DNA of 64,000 nucleotides, from the NCBI RefSeq assembly GCF_900215575.1, contig NZ_OBEJ01000001.1, positions 620,001-684,000 of the forward strand, read 5' to 3'. Positions 16,186 to 23,862 of this stretch are shown piece after piece. Within the stretch, counting starts at the first letter, position 1. Every line of letters starts with the position of its first letter. The notes below the pieces were generated by a model. It saw only the letters and a list, made by a program, of their open reading frames with translations, ran no database searches and was not told the DNA's origin. The position numbers were made by a program, and so were the translations under genes. Source of the DNA: Natronoarchaeum philippinense (lineage in GTDB: Archaea > Halobacteriota > Halobacteria > Halobacteriales > Natronoarchaeaceae).

Positions 16186-17952
16186 GTGAAAGTTCGCATC
16201 GGGGCGGACGCGACCGACGAGGAGGCCGCGGCCATCGCCACGGCGCTTTCGGAACACGTCGCAGAGTCCGTCGAGGTGTACGTCGGCGACGAATCGACGG
16301 CGACAGCGACGCGCGAATCCGACGAGCCGTCCGAGTCGACAGTCGGCGCCGAACCGGCGGCGGACGACGCCGAGCCCACGGAGCGCGAGCGCAGACTGCG
16401 CCGCGAGATCGAGGACATCGAAGCCGGCGGGCCAGAGAAGTACCGCGAGCGGCTCGACGAGCAGGGGAAACTATTCGTTCGGGACAGGCTTGGCCTGTGG
16501 TTTGGCGATGATGGCGTCCAGTTCGAGGACGGCAAGTTCGCCAACTTCGACGCGTGGCACGCCGACAGTCCGGATGTCGGGGAGTACGATCCCGACACGC
16601 GGCTTCCCGCAGACGGCCTGCTGACCGGGGCCGCCGACTTCGAAGGGCGATCGGTGCACTTCATGGCCAACGACTTCACCGTCAAGGCGGGGTCGATGGC
16701 CGAGCGCGGCGTCGAGAAGTTTCTCCGGATGCAACAGCGGGCGCTGAAGTCGGGCAAGCCGGTTCTCTACCTGATGGACTCTTCGGGCGGCCGGATCGAC
16801 CAGCAGACGGGCTTTTTCGCCAACCGCGAGGGGATCGGCAAGTACTACTACAACCACTCGATGCTCTCGGGGCGAGTCCCCCAGATCTGCGTGTTGTACG
16901 GGCCCTGCATCGCTGGTGCGGCGTACACGCCGGTGTTCGCCGATTTCACCGTGATGATCGAGGGGATGAGCGCGATGGCGATCGCCAGCCCACGGATGGT
17001 CGAGATGGTCACCGGCGAGCAGATCGACCTCGACGATCTGGGCGGCCCGCGAGTCCACACCGAGGAGTCTGGCAGCGCAGATTTGGTCGCGGAGGACGAA
17101 GAGCACGCCCGCGAGTTGGTCGCTCAGTTGCTGTCGTATCTGCCCAACAACGCCGACGAGAAGCCGCTGAAGTCGGAGACCGTCGCTCCAGCAAAGCCGC
17201 CAGAGGGGCTCGACGCCGTCGTCCCCGAGCAGCCAAACGAGGGGTACGATATCGAGCGCGTGATCGAACGTGTCGTCGACGGCGACTCCTTTTTCGAGTT
17301 GCGGCCGGGCTACGGCGCCGAGATCGTCACCGGGTTCGCCCGGATCGACGGCCGGCCGGTCGGCATCGTCGCCAACCAGCCCGCCGAGCGCGCCGGGGCG
17401 ATCTTCCCCGACGCCGCCGAGAAGGCCGCACAGTTCATCTGGACCGCCGACGCGTACAACGTCCCGCTGCTGTATCTCTGTGACACGCCGGGCTTTATGG
17501 CCGGCTCGCAGGTCGAGAAAGAGGGGATTCTCGAACAGGGCAAGCGGTTCATCTACGCCACCTCCTCGGCGACGGTTCCCCAACAGACCGTCGTCGTGCG
17601 CAAAGCCTACGGCGCCGGCATCTACGCGATGGGCGGGCCGGCCTACGACCCAGAGAGCGTGATCGGACTCCCGTCCGGCGAGATCGGGATTATGGGCCCC
17701 GAAGCGGCGATCAACGCCGTCTACGCCAACAAGCTGGCAGAGATCGACGACGAAGACGAACGCGCGAAGCGGGAAGCCGAACTCCGGGAGGAGTACCGCG
17801 AGGACATCGACGTGCACCGGATGGCCAGCGAGGTCGTGATCGACGAGATCGTTCCGCCGAGTGAGTTGCGGGCCGAACTGGCGGCCCGCTTTGCGTTCTA
17901 CGAGGACGTGGAGAAGGAACTCCCCGACAAGAAACACGGGACGGTGCTCTGA
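16186..17952 (+). CDS. pccB: Acyl-CoA (propionyl/acetyl) carboxylase beta subunit with epsilon-like N-terminus
   Basis: 588 residues, about 70 longer than a usual PccB. Residues 66-588 are a full biotin-dependent carboxyltransferase. The N-half has DSSGGRIDQQ and GPCIAGAAY. The C-half has RIDGRPVGIVANQP and CDTPGFMAG, which bind acyl-CoA and carboxybiotin. Residues 1-35 (MKVRIGADATDEEAAAIATA) resemble the small epsilon/PccX subunit (pattern G-x-x-T-x-E-E-x-A-A-hydrophobic), joined by an acidic linker (36-65). It transfers CO2 from biotin to propionyl- or acetyl-CoA. The biotinylated alpha subunit is not in this window. The GTG start is backed by a TATA box. Confidence 0.9.
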   Translation: MKVRIGADATDEEAAAIATALSEHVAESVEVYVGDESTATATRESDEPSESTVGAEPAADDAEPTERERRLRREIEDIEAGGPEKYRERLDEQGKLFVRDRLGLWFGDDGVQFEDGKFANFDAWHADSPDVGEYDPDTRLPADGLLTGAADFEGRSVHFMANDFTVKAGSMAERGVEKFLRMQQRALKSGKPVLYLMDSSGGRIDQQTGFFANREGIGKYYYNHSMLSGRVPQICVLYGPCIAGAAYTPVFADFTVMIEGMSAMAIASPRMVEMVTGEQIDLDDLGGPRVHTEESGSADLVAEDEEHARELVAQLLSYLPNNADEKPLKSETVAPAKPPEGLDAVVPEQPNEGYDIERVIERVVDGDSFFELRPGYGAEIVTGFARIDGRPVGIVANQPAERAGAIFPDAAEKAAQFIWTADAYNVPLLYLCDTPGFMAGSQVEKEGILEQGKRFIYATSSATVPQQTVVVRKAYGAGIYAMGGPAYDPESVIGLPSGEIGIMGPEAAINAVYANKLAEIDDEDERAKREAELREEYREDIDVHRMASEVVIDEIVPPSELRAELAARFAFYEDVEKELPDKKHGTVL

Positions 17953-18225
17953 CCGTCGCCGCGGCATCCTGCGGCTGTGGCTGACGGGGTCCTCGAATTG
18001 TGGCGAACAGGCGGCTGCGGCGTCACGACGGCGAGCCGTGCAACCGTGTCACGACGCGGGTGCCGCACAACCGCCCAGTACCGCGTCGCGTCGGCGTCTC
18101 AGCGCACGTGGTGTCGTCGCCGCGCGTTCGGTGATAAACCTGTAGCGATTGGGAGGACGATTCGGCTGGATCGATTACCGTACCACGGGTTCAAAGTTTA
18201 TTGTGCTCCGGCGTAACACAGCAGT
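17953..18225. other. 273-base intergenic region
   Basis: Nothing convincing except the TATA box GTTTATT (18196-18202), 27 bases before the SDR start. No terminator-like T-run and no family-like short protein were found on either strand. Confidence 0.4.
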
Positions 18226-19038
18226 ATGCGACTCGATGACAAGACTGTGCTGATCACGGGATCGGGAACGGGTATCGGCGAGGCGACCGCGCTGCGCTGT
18301 GCCGAGGCCGGCGCGACCGTCGTTTCGACTGATGTCGACGCCGAAGCCGCCGCGGCGACCGCGGCGTCGATCCGCGACGCCGACGCCGATGAGCAAAGCT
18401 CATCGAACTCTCACTCGACTTCGTCTCGCGAGAACGGCGAGGCGACGAGTTACGAGCTGGACGTGACCGACGCTGATCGGTTCCACGCCGTCGTCGACGA
18501 GGTTGCCGACGAGCACGGGCTGGACGTGCTGGTCAACAACGCCGGCATCGGCCACCCGCCGTCGTCGGTCGAGGACACCGACGCGTCGGTGCGAGACTAC
18601 GTCGTCGACGTGAACATAAACGGGACGTGGAACGGCTGTCACGCCGCCTTGCCGGTGATGAAGGAGCAGGGATCCGGTTCGATCATCAACATGGCATCTG
18701 TCGGCGGAATGGTCGGCTTTCCCTACCAGTCGGTGTACGCCCTGACGAAGGCGGCCGTGATCAACTTCACGCGGGCCGTCGCCGCGGAGGCTGGGCCAGC
18801 CGGCGTGCGCGCCAATGCCGTCTGTCCCGGATTCGTCGACACACAACTGACCGAGGCCTTTTTTGCGGGGCGCGAGGACCCCGAGGCAGCCCGCGAAGAG
18901 ATGATTCAGCAGTACCCGCTCAGGCGGCTCGGTGAGTCAGAGGAAATCGCCGACTGCGTCGCCTTCCTCGCCAGCGACGCGGCGTCGTTCGTCACCGGGC
19001 ACGCGCTGACCGCCGACGGCGGCTTTTCGAGCACCTGA
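18226..19038 (+). CDS. Short-chain dehydrogenase/reductase (FabG-like)
   Basis: 270 residues of classical SDR. It has the cofactor motif TGSGTGIG (residues 9-16), a DVDA segment after strand 2, NNAG, and the catalytic Ser (MASVGG), Tyr and Lys (YALTKAA). The end FVTGHALTADGGFSS is typical of FabG/glucose 1-dehydrogenase-like members. The acidic residue after strand 2 suggests NAD(H) rather than NADP(H). Substrate unknown. A Ser-rich insertion of roughly 15 residues (about 55-72) is encoded by a palindromic stretch and is absent from usual SDRs at this place. Confidence 0.88.
   Translation: MRLDDKTVLITGSGTGIGEATALRCAEAGATVVSTDVDAEAAAATAASIRDADADEQSSSNSHSTSSRENGEATSYELDVTDADRFHAVVDEVADEHGLDVLVNNAGIGHPPSSVEDTDASVRDYVVDVNINGTWNGCHAALPVMKEQGSGSIINMASVGGMVGFPYQSVYALTKAAVINFTRAVAAEAGPAGVRANAVCPGFVDTQLTEAFFAGREDPEAAREEMIQQYPLRRLGESEEIADCVAFLASDAASFVTGHALTADGGFSST
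18388..18433. repeat. Palindromic (REP-like) insertion inside the SDR gene
   Basis: GATGAGC-AAA-GCTCATC (18388-18404) is a perfect 7-bp hairpin, followed by CACTCGACTTCGTCTCGCGAGA, i.e. a loop-like segment ending in the palindrome TCTCGCGAGA (18424-18433). It keeps the reading frame and encodes EQSSSNSHSTSSREN. The loop and stem style matches the tandem element at 62900-63070. Confidence 0.5.
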
Positions 19039-19106
19039 TCGGTGAGCTATCCGAGCGCATCGCGCCGACGCCGGGATATTTACGCGCGGCACTCTCACGA
19101 CCCGAC

Positions 19107-19802
19107 ATGAGCGGAAACGAGCCCTCTGGGAGCGCTTCGGACGACGGGACGCCGCCGTCCGACGAGAGCGTGGCCGAGTCGTCGACGGACGGGACCGACG
19201 AACCGGCATCCGCGCAAGACGCCGAATCGGCAGCTGCGCAGGACGCCGACGCCGCGTCGGCGACGGCATCGAGCGCGCGCTCGACCGCACCCGACGGGCA
19301 GATTCCGGACGATGTCACGGCCGCCGATCTGACGATCGAACCCCGGTCGCTCCACCCCAACGTCCGGATCGTCTGGATACTACAGAGCCTCCTCTCGGCG
19401 GCGATTCTCGGCGTCATCGTCGGCGCGATCGGCGTCGCCGGATTCGATCTTGGCATCTGGGTCGGCGGGGTCGCGTTTCTCGTCGTCAGCGTCCTGACGG
19501 TCCTCCACGCGATCTTGCGCTACCGGATCTGGACGTACGAAGTACGGGAAGACGCGCTGTATCTCGAGCGCGGCGTCCTGACACGCGTGCGGACCGTGGT
19601 TCCATACGTTCGCATCCAGCACGTCGACGCCAGTCGCGGCCCCGTCGAGCGCGCGGTCGGGCTCGCGTCGTCGGTCGTCTACACCGCGGGGACGCGCGGC
19701 GCCGACGTGACGATCCCCGGACTGACGCCCGAGCGGGCCGACGACCTCCAAGAGCGCCTGAAGCAGTTGGCGATCCTCGCGGAGGGCGACGACGCCGTAT
19801 GA
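19107..19802 (+). CDS. PH-domain (bPH2/YdbS-like) membrane protein
   Basis: 231 residues. A disordered acidic N-terminus of about 75 residues is followed by two membrane helices (about 90-140). A bacterial-type PH domain comes next: YRIWTYEVREDALYLERGVL, VVPYVRIQHVDASRGPVER, then VYTAGTRGADVTIPGL. This is the YdbS/DUF304 family, usually paired with YdbT as here. Function is unsettled; in some bacteria the pair affects membrane stress or bacteriocin resistance. A TATA box, ATATTTACG (about 19077-19085), precedes the start. The stop overlaps the next ATG by four bases. Confidence 0.85.
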   Translation: MSGNEPSGSASDDGTPPSDESVAESSTDGTDEPASAQDAESAAAQDADAASATASSARSTAPDGQIPDDVTAADLTIEPRSLHPNVRIVWILQSLLSAAILGVIVGAIGVAGFDLGIWVGGVAFLVVSVLTVLHAILRYRIWTYEVREDALYLERGVLTRVRTVVPYVRIQHVDASRGPVERAVGLASSVVYTAGTRGADVTIPGLTPERADDLQERLKQLAILAEGDDAV

Positions 19803-21346
19803 CGACGCTGCACCCGCTGTCGATCCCCTATCGGGCGGCCCAGCGCGTCTGGCAGTTCGTGGGCTTTTTCGTCGTCTTCGCGTTCTCGGGGACGCTCCTG
19901 TCGGGCGACGGGCTGCAGGCCGCGGGACTGCTGGGCCTTGTCGGGGCGATCCTCGTCGCCGTCGTCGTCTGGGAGGTGCTGTACTACCGGCGCTTCGAGT
20001 ACGACTTGACCGAGACGACGTTCGATCTGCACTCCGGCGTCCTCTCGCGACGCGACCGGGAGATTCCCTACCGGCGCGTCCAGAACGTCTCGATCAGTCG
20101 GAACGTGGTCGAGCGCGTGCTCGGCCTCGCGGAGGTCACCGTCGAGACTGCCGGCGGAAGCTCAGCGGAAGCCGAACTCCGCTACGTCGGCGTCGAGGAG
20201 GCCAATCGGTTGCAGGACGAACTCGGCCGCCGAAAGCGACGGGCCGCCCGCGAAGACGGCCGGTCGTCGGCGTCGCGTGAGGACGCCGAAGGGCGGTCTG
20301 TCGAACGACCGAAGCGAACTCGACTGTTTGCGATCTCCGACCGCGAGTTAGTTGTGCTCGGCCTCGTATCGGTCGATCTGCGCCTGCTCCCGCTGGCGAC
20401 GCTGTTGCTCCCGGTGTTCGGGTCGGCGGCCGCCCAAGAGCTGGCCGCCGGGCCGCTGTTCGTCGTCGCACCGCTGTCCGCGATCGGGCTCTACGCGGTG
20501 ACTGCGCTGGCAAGTGGCGCCATCTCGGTGGCGAACTACTACGGGTTCGAGCTCGTTCAGACGGGCGACGAACTCAGATACGAGCGCGGCCTGCTCCAGC
20601 GCTACAGCGGGACGATCCCGCTGGGCAAAGTCCAGACGGTCTCGATGACCGAAAACGTCCTCCAGCGGCTCGTCGGCTACGCGTCGCTGTCGATCGAGAC
20701 GGCGGGCTCCTCACCCGGACAGGCCGGCGGCTCGCAGTCGGCGGTACCGATCGCCAAGCGCGACCGAGTGCTCCAACTGGCCCAGTCGGTCGAGCCGTTC
20801 GGCGACCCGTCGTTCGAGCGCCCGCCAAAGCGCGCCCGGCTGCGCTACGTCGCGCGGTACAGCATCGTTCTCGCCGTGCTAGTCGGAGTAGCGTTCTTGG
20901 CAGATCGGGCGACGGCGACGACGCTGTACTGGTACGCGCTCTTGCTGGCCGTCCCCGCGATTCCCGTCGCGGCGCATCTGAAGTGGCGGAACCTCGGCTA
21001 CGCACTCGAAGAGGACCACGTCGTGACCCGGGCTGGCTTCTGGAATCGGACGACGACCGTCGTTCCCTACTACCGGGTCCAGACGGTGCTCGACAGCCAG
21101 ACGATCTTCCAGCGCCGTCGGCAGCTTGCGACAGTGACCATCGACACGGCCGGCTCGCGCAGCCTCACCGGACAGGACGCCCGCGCGGTCGACATCGACA
21201 GAACGCGCGCGGCCGAACTACGTGAGGATGTCGCCGAGCGGCTCCAGCGATCGCTGGCCGACCGAACGCCGGCACCCGATCGGCTGTTCGACGCCGAGCA
21301 GTCCTCCGACGGAACGGTCGGCGGGACGCCGTCACCCGGCGAGTAA
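19799..21346 (+). CDS. Triple PH-domain (YdbT-like) membrane protein
   Basis: 515 residues with three copies of the pair [membrane segment + bPH2 domain]. Each copy shows the signature REIPYRRVQNVSISRNVVER, then TIPLGKVQTVSMTENVLQR, then VVPYYRVQTVLDSQTIFQRR, and each is followed by a TVxIDTAG-type strand. It forms a coupled operon with the preceding YdbS-like gene (ATGA overlap). The two probably make one membrane complex facing the cytoplasm. No substrate can be named. Confidence 0.86.
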   Translation: MTTLHPLSIPYRAAQRVWQFVGFFVVFAFSGTLLSGDGLQAAGLLGLVGAILVAVVVWEVLYYRRFEYDLTETTFDLHSGVLSRRDREIPYRRVQNVSISRNVVERVLGLAEVTVETAGGSSAEAELRYVGVEEANRLQDELGRRKRRAAREDGRSSASREDAEGRSVERPKRTRLFAISDRELVVLGLVSVDLRLLPLATLLLPVFGSAAAQELAAGPLFVVAPLSAIGLYAVTALASGAISVANYYGFELVQTGDELRYERGLLQRYSGTIPLGKVQTVSMTENVLQRLVGYASLSIETAGSSPGQAGGSQSAVPIAKRDRVLQLAQSVEPFGDPSFERPPKRARLRYVARYSIVLAVLVGVAFLADRATATTLYWYALLLAVPAIPVAAHLKWRNLGYALEEDHVVTRAGFWNRTTTVVPYYRVQTVLDSQTIFQRRRQLATVTIDTAGSRSLTGQDARAVDIDRTRAAELREDVAERLQRSLADRTPAPDRLFDAEQSSDGTVGGTPSPGE

Positions 21347-21359
21347 GCTGACAGCGCTG

Positions 21360-21536
21360 CTACCGGCCCCACTGGTACATCCACCAACTGGCGCCGAGCA
21401 ACAGTATCCCGGCCCCGAGCGCCGAAGTCGCCGGCTCTGGAATGATAAACAGCACGAAGCCGACGACGATCAGCACGCCCGGCTCGACCTGATCGAGGTA
21501 GCCTGAGGGGATCACACCGGTATCGACGGGCGACAC
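21360..21536 (-). CDS. Small membrane protein
   Basis: 58 residues from a GTG at 21534-21536 (VSPVDTGVIPSGYLDQVEPG). One long or two short hydrophobic segments, VLIVVGFVLFIIPEPATSAL and GAGILLLGASWWMYQW, make it a hairpin membrane protein. It is too short for automated calling. The coding case rests on the hydrophobic pattern and clean frame. Convergent with the PH operon. A/T-rich sequence at 21571-21587 may serve both this gene and the divergent one at 21607. Confidence 0.5.
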   Translation of the reverse strand: MSPVDTGVIPSGYLDQVEPGVLIVVGFVLFIIPEPATSALGAGILLLGASWWMYQWGR

Positions 21537-21606
21537 GACTAAAGACGTTGGCGTGGCGGCGGACCCTCTTCGTTTATCGTTATACAGTGCAAATGTGTTA
21601 CACAGT

Positions 21607-22122
21607 ATGACGCCAGAACAGACAGACGCCGGTACGTACGCCGCCGATGACCGGTCGGCGAGCGCGCGAGAGCCGATTACGGTTCGCCTGATCGGCACGG
21701 CGATGCTGGCCGGGTTCGTTTCGATGGTGTCGATGCTACCCGTGCTCGTTGGGATTCCTGCCCTACTCGATCTGTTCAGTACCGATCCGATCGTCCGGTT
21801 CGCGTCGTTCGGGTCGTTTCTGGGACTGGAGCCGAGCCTAGCAGTCGGCGCCGCCATGTTCATTATTGGCGGCACGCTGTTTCTGCCGATCCAATTTCTC
21901 GTCGTCGGTGCGTACCTCCCGCCAGAAGAGCCCCGCTACGCCCGAGGCGTGACCTACGCCCTCATCTACTGGATCGCCTTCGTCATGGTGTTCCTGCCCG
22001 CGGCGGACGCGCTGGCAGTCGGCGTCTTTCTCGTCGTCTCGCTGCTCTATCACGTAGCCTACGGCTTCGCGCTGGGGTACCTGATCGACAGGTGGGCGGA
22101 GATTCCCCAACACGCCGTCTAA
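21607..22122 (+). CDS. Four-helix membrane protein, unknown function
   Basis: 171 residues starting MTPEQTDAGTY, chosen over an upstream frame extension because CGTTATACAG (21578-21587) lies 25 bases before it. Four hydrophobic helices are separated by short loops; the third loop carries VGAYLPPEEPRYARG. It resembles haloarchaeal DUF6789-like membrane proteins, which I cannot confirm. It marks the left border of the accessory island. Confidence 0.65.
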   Translation: MTPEQTDAGTYAADDRSASAREPITVRLIGTAMLAGFVSMVSMLPVLVGIPALLDLFSTDPIVRFASFGSFLGLEPSLAVGAAMFIIGGTLFLPIQFLVVGAYLPPEEPRYARGVTYALIYWIAFVMVFLPAADALAVGVFLVVSLLYHVAYGFALGYLIDRWAEIPQHAV

Positions 22123-22170
22123 CCGTCGCCGCTCGCTGAGTGCGTGACGGAAGCGGTGTGTTCCGTACGT

Positions 22171-22203
22171 TCAGCGGGATGCGCGCTGCTCGGCCTTGTT
22201 CAG
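22171..22203 (-). repeat. Copy A of the chorismate mutase 3' end (att-like)
   Basis: On the minus strand this encodes LNKAEQRASR plus a TGA stop, matching the last ten residues of the chorismate mutase gene (LNKAEQRESR) except Glu to Ala. It lies 1.7 kb away in the same orientation as the gene end. The next bases (22204-22238) match those beside copy B. Confidence 0.8.
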
Positions 22204-22290
22204 GTCTCAAAGTGATGTCACAGAACCCGTCTACTTTGTCGCTGTTCGACTCCGTGGCGAGAATTCCGGTGGGAGGGTGGCAAGCAGATG

Positions 22291-22338
22291 AATGGAAGAG
22301 GCCCACGGCAGAAGCCGTGGGAGATCTTCAATTCCATT
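22291..22338. repeat. Stem-loop resembling an IS200/IS605-type element end
   Basis: The core CCCACGGC (22302-22309), loop AGAA, GCCGTGGG (22314-22321) is a perfect 8-bp hairpin, with an outer pair AATGGA (22291-22296)/TCCATT (22333-22338). The CCCACGGC...GCCGTGGGA pattern is what I associate with right ends of haloarchaeal TnpB-carrying (IS1341-like) elements. No tnpA or tnpB remnant is visible, so this is a possible solo end or a terminator. Confidence 0.4.
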
Positions 22339-22450
22339 GCCTCCCACGGTGATACCGGCCACGCGTGGTTTCGGGAAATCCGTGGCCCGTTCACGGAAAT
22401 ACACTCTCTGTGGGTAATAGTGGGTAAGGCTTATCCAGAAGGTGGTCGTA

Positions 22451-22699
22451 ATGAGTAGCATGACGAAAGTGGATGCTCGCGACCTGCGAACCAACGAGAC
22501 CGACGACCGAGGTCGCATCTACCTCGGGACGGAGTACGCGAACAAGCGCGTGACTGTTGCCGTCGTCGAAGTCGAATCTGACCGACCTGACGAGGACGAA
22601 TTAGCAGCCGCGTACCGCGAGGCTTCCGAGAGCGCCGACCATCTGGCTGAGGAGTGGAAGGACGCCTCTGATGAGGCGTGGAACGGACTCGATGAATGA
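22451..22699 (+). CDS. Antitoxin partner of the MazF/PemK-type toxin
   Basis: 82 residues (ATG at 22451; another ATG three codons later is possible). The middle DDRGRIYLGTEYANKRVTVA looks like a small beta element of AbrB/MazE type. The C-terminal half is an acidic helix (ESADHLAEEWKDASDEAW) suited to wrapping the toxin. The assignment rests mainly on position: it overlaps the toxin start by four bases (ATGA). Antitoxin and toxin would form a complex that represses their own promoter. G+C is lower than in neighbouring core genes, fitting acquisition. Confidence 0.72.
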   Translation: MSSMTKVDARDLRTNETDDRGRIYLGTEYANKRVTVAVVEVESDRPDEDELAAAYREASESADHLAEEWKDASDEAWNGLDE

Positions 22700-23049
22700 G
22701 CGGTGATACCGAGGTTCGACGTGGCGATGTCGTAGTCGTTCGTCTCGACCCTGCCGAAGGTCATGAGATGAACAAGACTCGACCTGCAGTGGTCGTACAG
22801 AACGATATTGGAAATCGAAACTCCAGTACGACTATCGTTGCACCGGCGACAGGGACACATCGAGGCTACCCGTTCGAGGTGCTGGTCGAAGAGGATGGGT
22901 CACCGTTCGAGAAGGACTCCTCGATTCGCCTCGACCAGATTCGCGTCGTCTCTATCGAAGCCCGGATCCACTCGGTCGTCGGGAGTCTAAGCGAACCGAC
23001 TATGACCGAGGTGGACGAAGCACTGAAACTGAGTCTCGGGGTGGATTGA
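22696..23049 (+). CDS. MazF/PemK-family mRNA interferase toxin
   Basis: 117 residues with the compact MazF barrel: RRGDVVVVRLDPAEGHEMNK at the N-terminus, then TRPAVVVQNDIGNRNSSTTI, ending in a helix. R-G-D-V and K-x-R-P-A-V-V are the family landmarks. The Arg and the Ser/Thr in RNSSTT match residues used for RNA binding and cleavage. It would cut mRNA at short motifs and arrest growth when free of antitoxin. It sits between aroQ-end copies A and B. Confidence 0.87.
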   Translation: MSGDTEVRRGDVVVVRLDPAEGHEMNKTRPAVVVQNDIGNRNSSTTIVAPATGTHRGYPFEVLVEEDGSPFEKDSSIRLDQIRVVSIEARIHSVVGSLSEPTMTEVDEALKLSLGVD

Positions 23050-23203
23050 GGTTCTGATTCCCGGTGCAGGGAGATGTACCGTCATTCCTCCGCCGAGAGA
23101 CAATCTATGATGTGTGCTACCGCGACTCTCGCTGCTCGGCCTTGTTCAGGTCACAAACTGACGTTACAGATTCCGTCTATTTTCCGGCTCCTAAGACAGT
23201 TTC
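23050..23203. other. Junction between the two toxin-antitoxin cassettes
   Basis: 154 non-coding bases. Copy B of the chorismate mutase end occupies 23117-23149 and its conserved arm 23150-23184, immediately before the 3' end of the RelE-type toxin gene. Confidence 0.6.
23117..23149 (-). repeat. Copy B of the chorismate mutase 3' end (att-like)
   Basis: On the minus strand this encodes LNKAEQRESR plus TAG, identical in protein to the real gene end but with several synonymous base changes. The similarity to copy A continues for about 35 more bases (23150-23184), where the real gene end differs. Confidence 0.82.
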
Positions 23204-23488
23204 TCAGTCGTCGTCGGCTGTATACGCCCCTCCACGACGCTTAATTCGAGCGACGACCATTCGGTGCTCGTCACGGCGGAAAGTGACCGCAAGACGGAAT
23301 TCGCCGATACGCACCTTACGTCGTGAGCTATTCTGGAGGGGTTCACCATAGTCTGGTGGGTCACGCCACGGAGAATCGATGATTTCGTCGAGTTTGTCGA
23401 TGATGCGCTGCTGTTCGTTCGAATTAAGCGAGGTGAGGTCGTCCTGCGCTTTCGGTGCGAGTTCCCACGTCCACTCGCCGTCACTCAT
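23204..23488 (-). CDS. RelE/ParE-family toxin
   Basis: 94 residues starting MSDGEWTWELAPKAQDDL. The fold order is strand (WTWELAPKAQDDL), two helices (LNSNEQQRIIDKLDEIID), then a beta sheet with RRKVRIGEFRLAVTFRRDE and VVARIKRRGGAY. The Arg-rich sheet and the G-E-F-R-L pattern are typical of RelE-like ribosome-dependent mRNases. The start codon lies inside the antitoxin gene with an 8-base overlap. Bounded by aroQ-end copies B and C. Confidence 0.85.
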   Translation of the reverse strand: MSDGEWTWELAPKAQDDLTSLNSNEQQRIIDKLDEIIDSPWRDPPDYGEPLQNSSRRKVRIGEFRLAVTFRRDEHRMVVARIKRRGGAYTADDD

Positions 23489-23765
23489 CCGTCCCGTCAG
23501 TGCCGAACCGTTCGCGTGCTTCTTGGGCACTCATCGTTCGTTGTTCGTGAACGTCCTCTTCGGCTTGGAGGAGTGCGACGAGTTCGTCGCGGTCGAACGT
23601 GGGATGTTCGATAGCATCGCGTAGGGTGTACCGAATAAATTCGCTTCGACTGTTGAAACCCCGCCCCTGCCACGTGTCTTCAATTTCGTCAAGAAACGAC
23701 CGTGTGACTTTGAAGTTCACCGTGACGATTTCGTCGTCGCCGTTGTTTGTGGCCGCTTCGGACAT
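23481..23765 (-). CDS. Ribbon-helix-helix antitoxin
   Basis: 94 residues. VTVNFKVTRSFLDEIEDTW (about 14-32) followed by GFNSRSEFIRYTLRDAI is a CopG-like ribbon-helix-helix: one strand, two helices and a G-x-x-S-R-S-E-F turn. The acidic C-terminal helix would neutralise the RelE-type toxin. It is the first gene of the pair and probably represses it through the repeats at 23765-23784. Confidence 0.87.
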   Translation of the reverse strand: MSEAATNNGDDEIVTVNFKVTRSFLDEIEDTWQGRGFNSRSEFIRYTLRDAIEHPTFDRDELVALLQAEEDVHEQRTMSAQEARERFGTDGTDE

Positions 23766-23784
23766 ACGTCTGTATTACGTCTGT
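23765..23784 (-). promoter_or_regulatory. Two direct repeats at the RelE-module start (operator)
   Basis: TACGTCTGT occurs at 23765-23773 and again at 23776-23784, exactly 11 bases apart, about one helical turn. Ribbon-helix-helix dimers bind such half-sites side by side, so this is a likely autoregulatory operator overlapping the start codon. Confidence 0.55.
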
Positions 23785-23862
23785 GTTACTGTAGGTGTTT
23801 CGCCGTCCGAACGCTGAGGCTATTGAGAAACAGCAATAGACACGCGAAACCCGGGTTTCTTG

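Larger units (their letters stand above)
22123..22450. other. 328-base non-coding left end of the accessory island
   Basis: It contains copy A of the chorismate mutase end with its conserved arm, the stem-loop at 22291-22338, and an imperfect inverted repeat GGCCACG/CGTGGCC just downstream (about 22353-22383). No protein-coding frame of note. Base composition is lower in G+C than the flanks. Confidence 0.6.
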
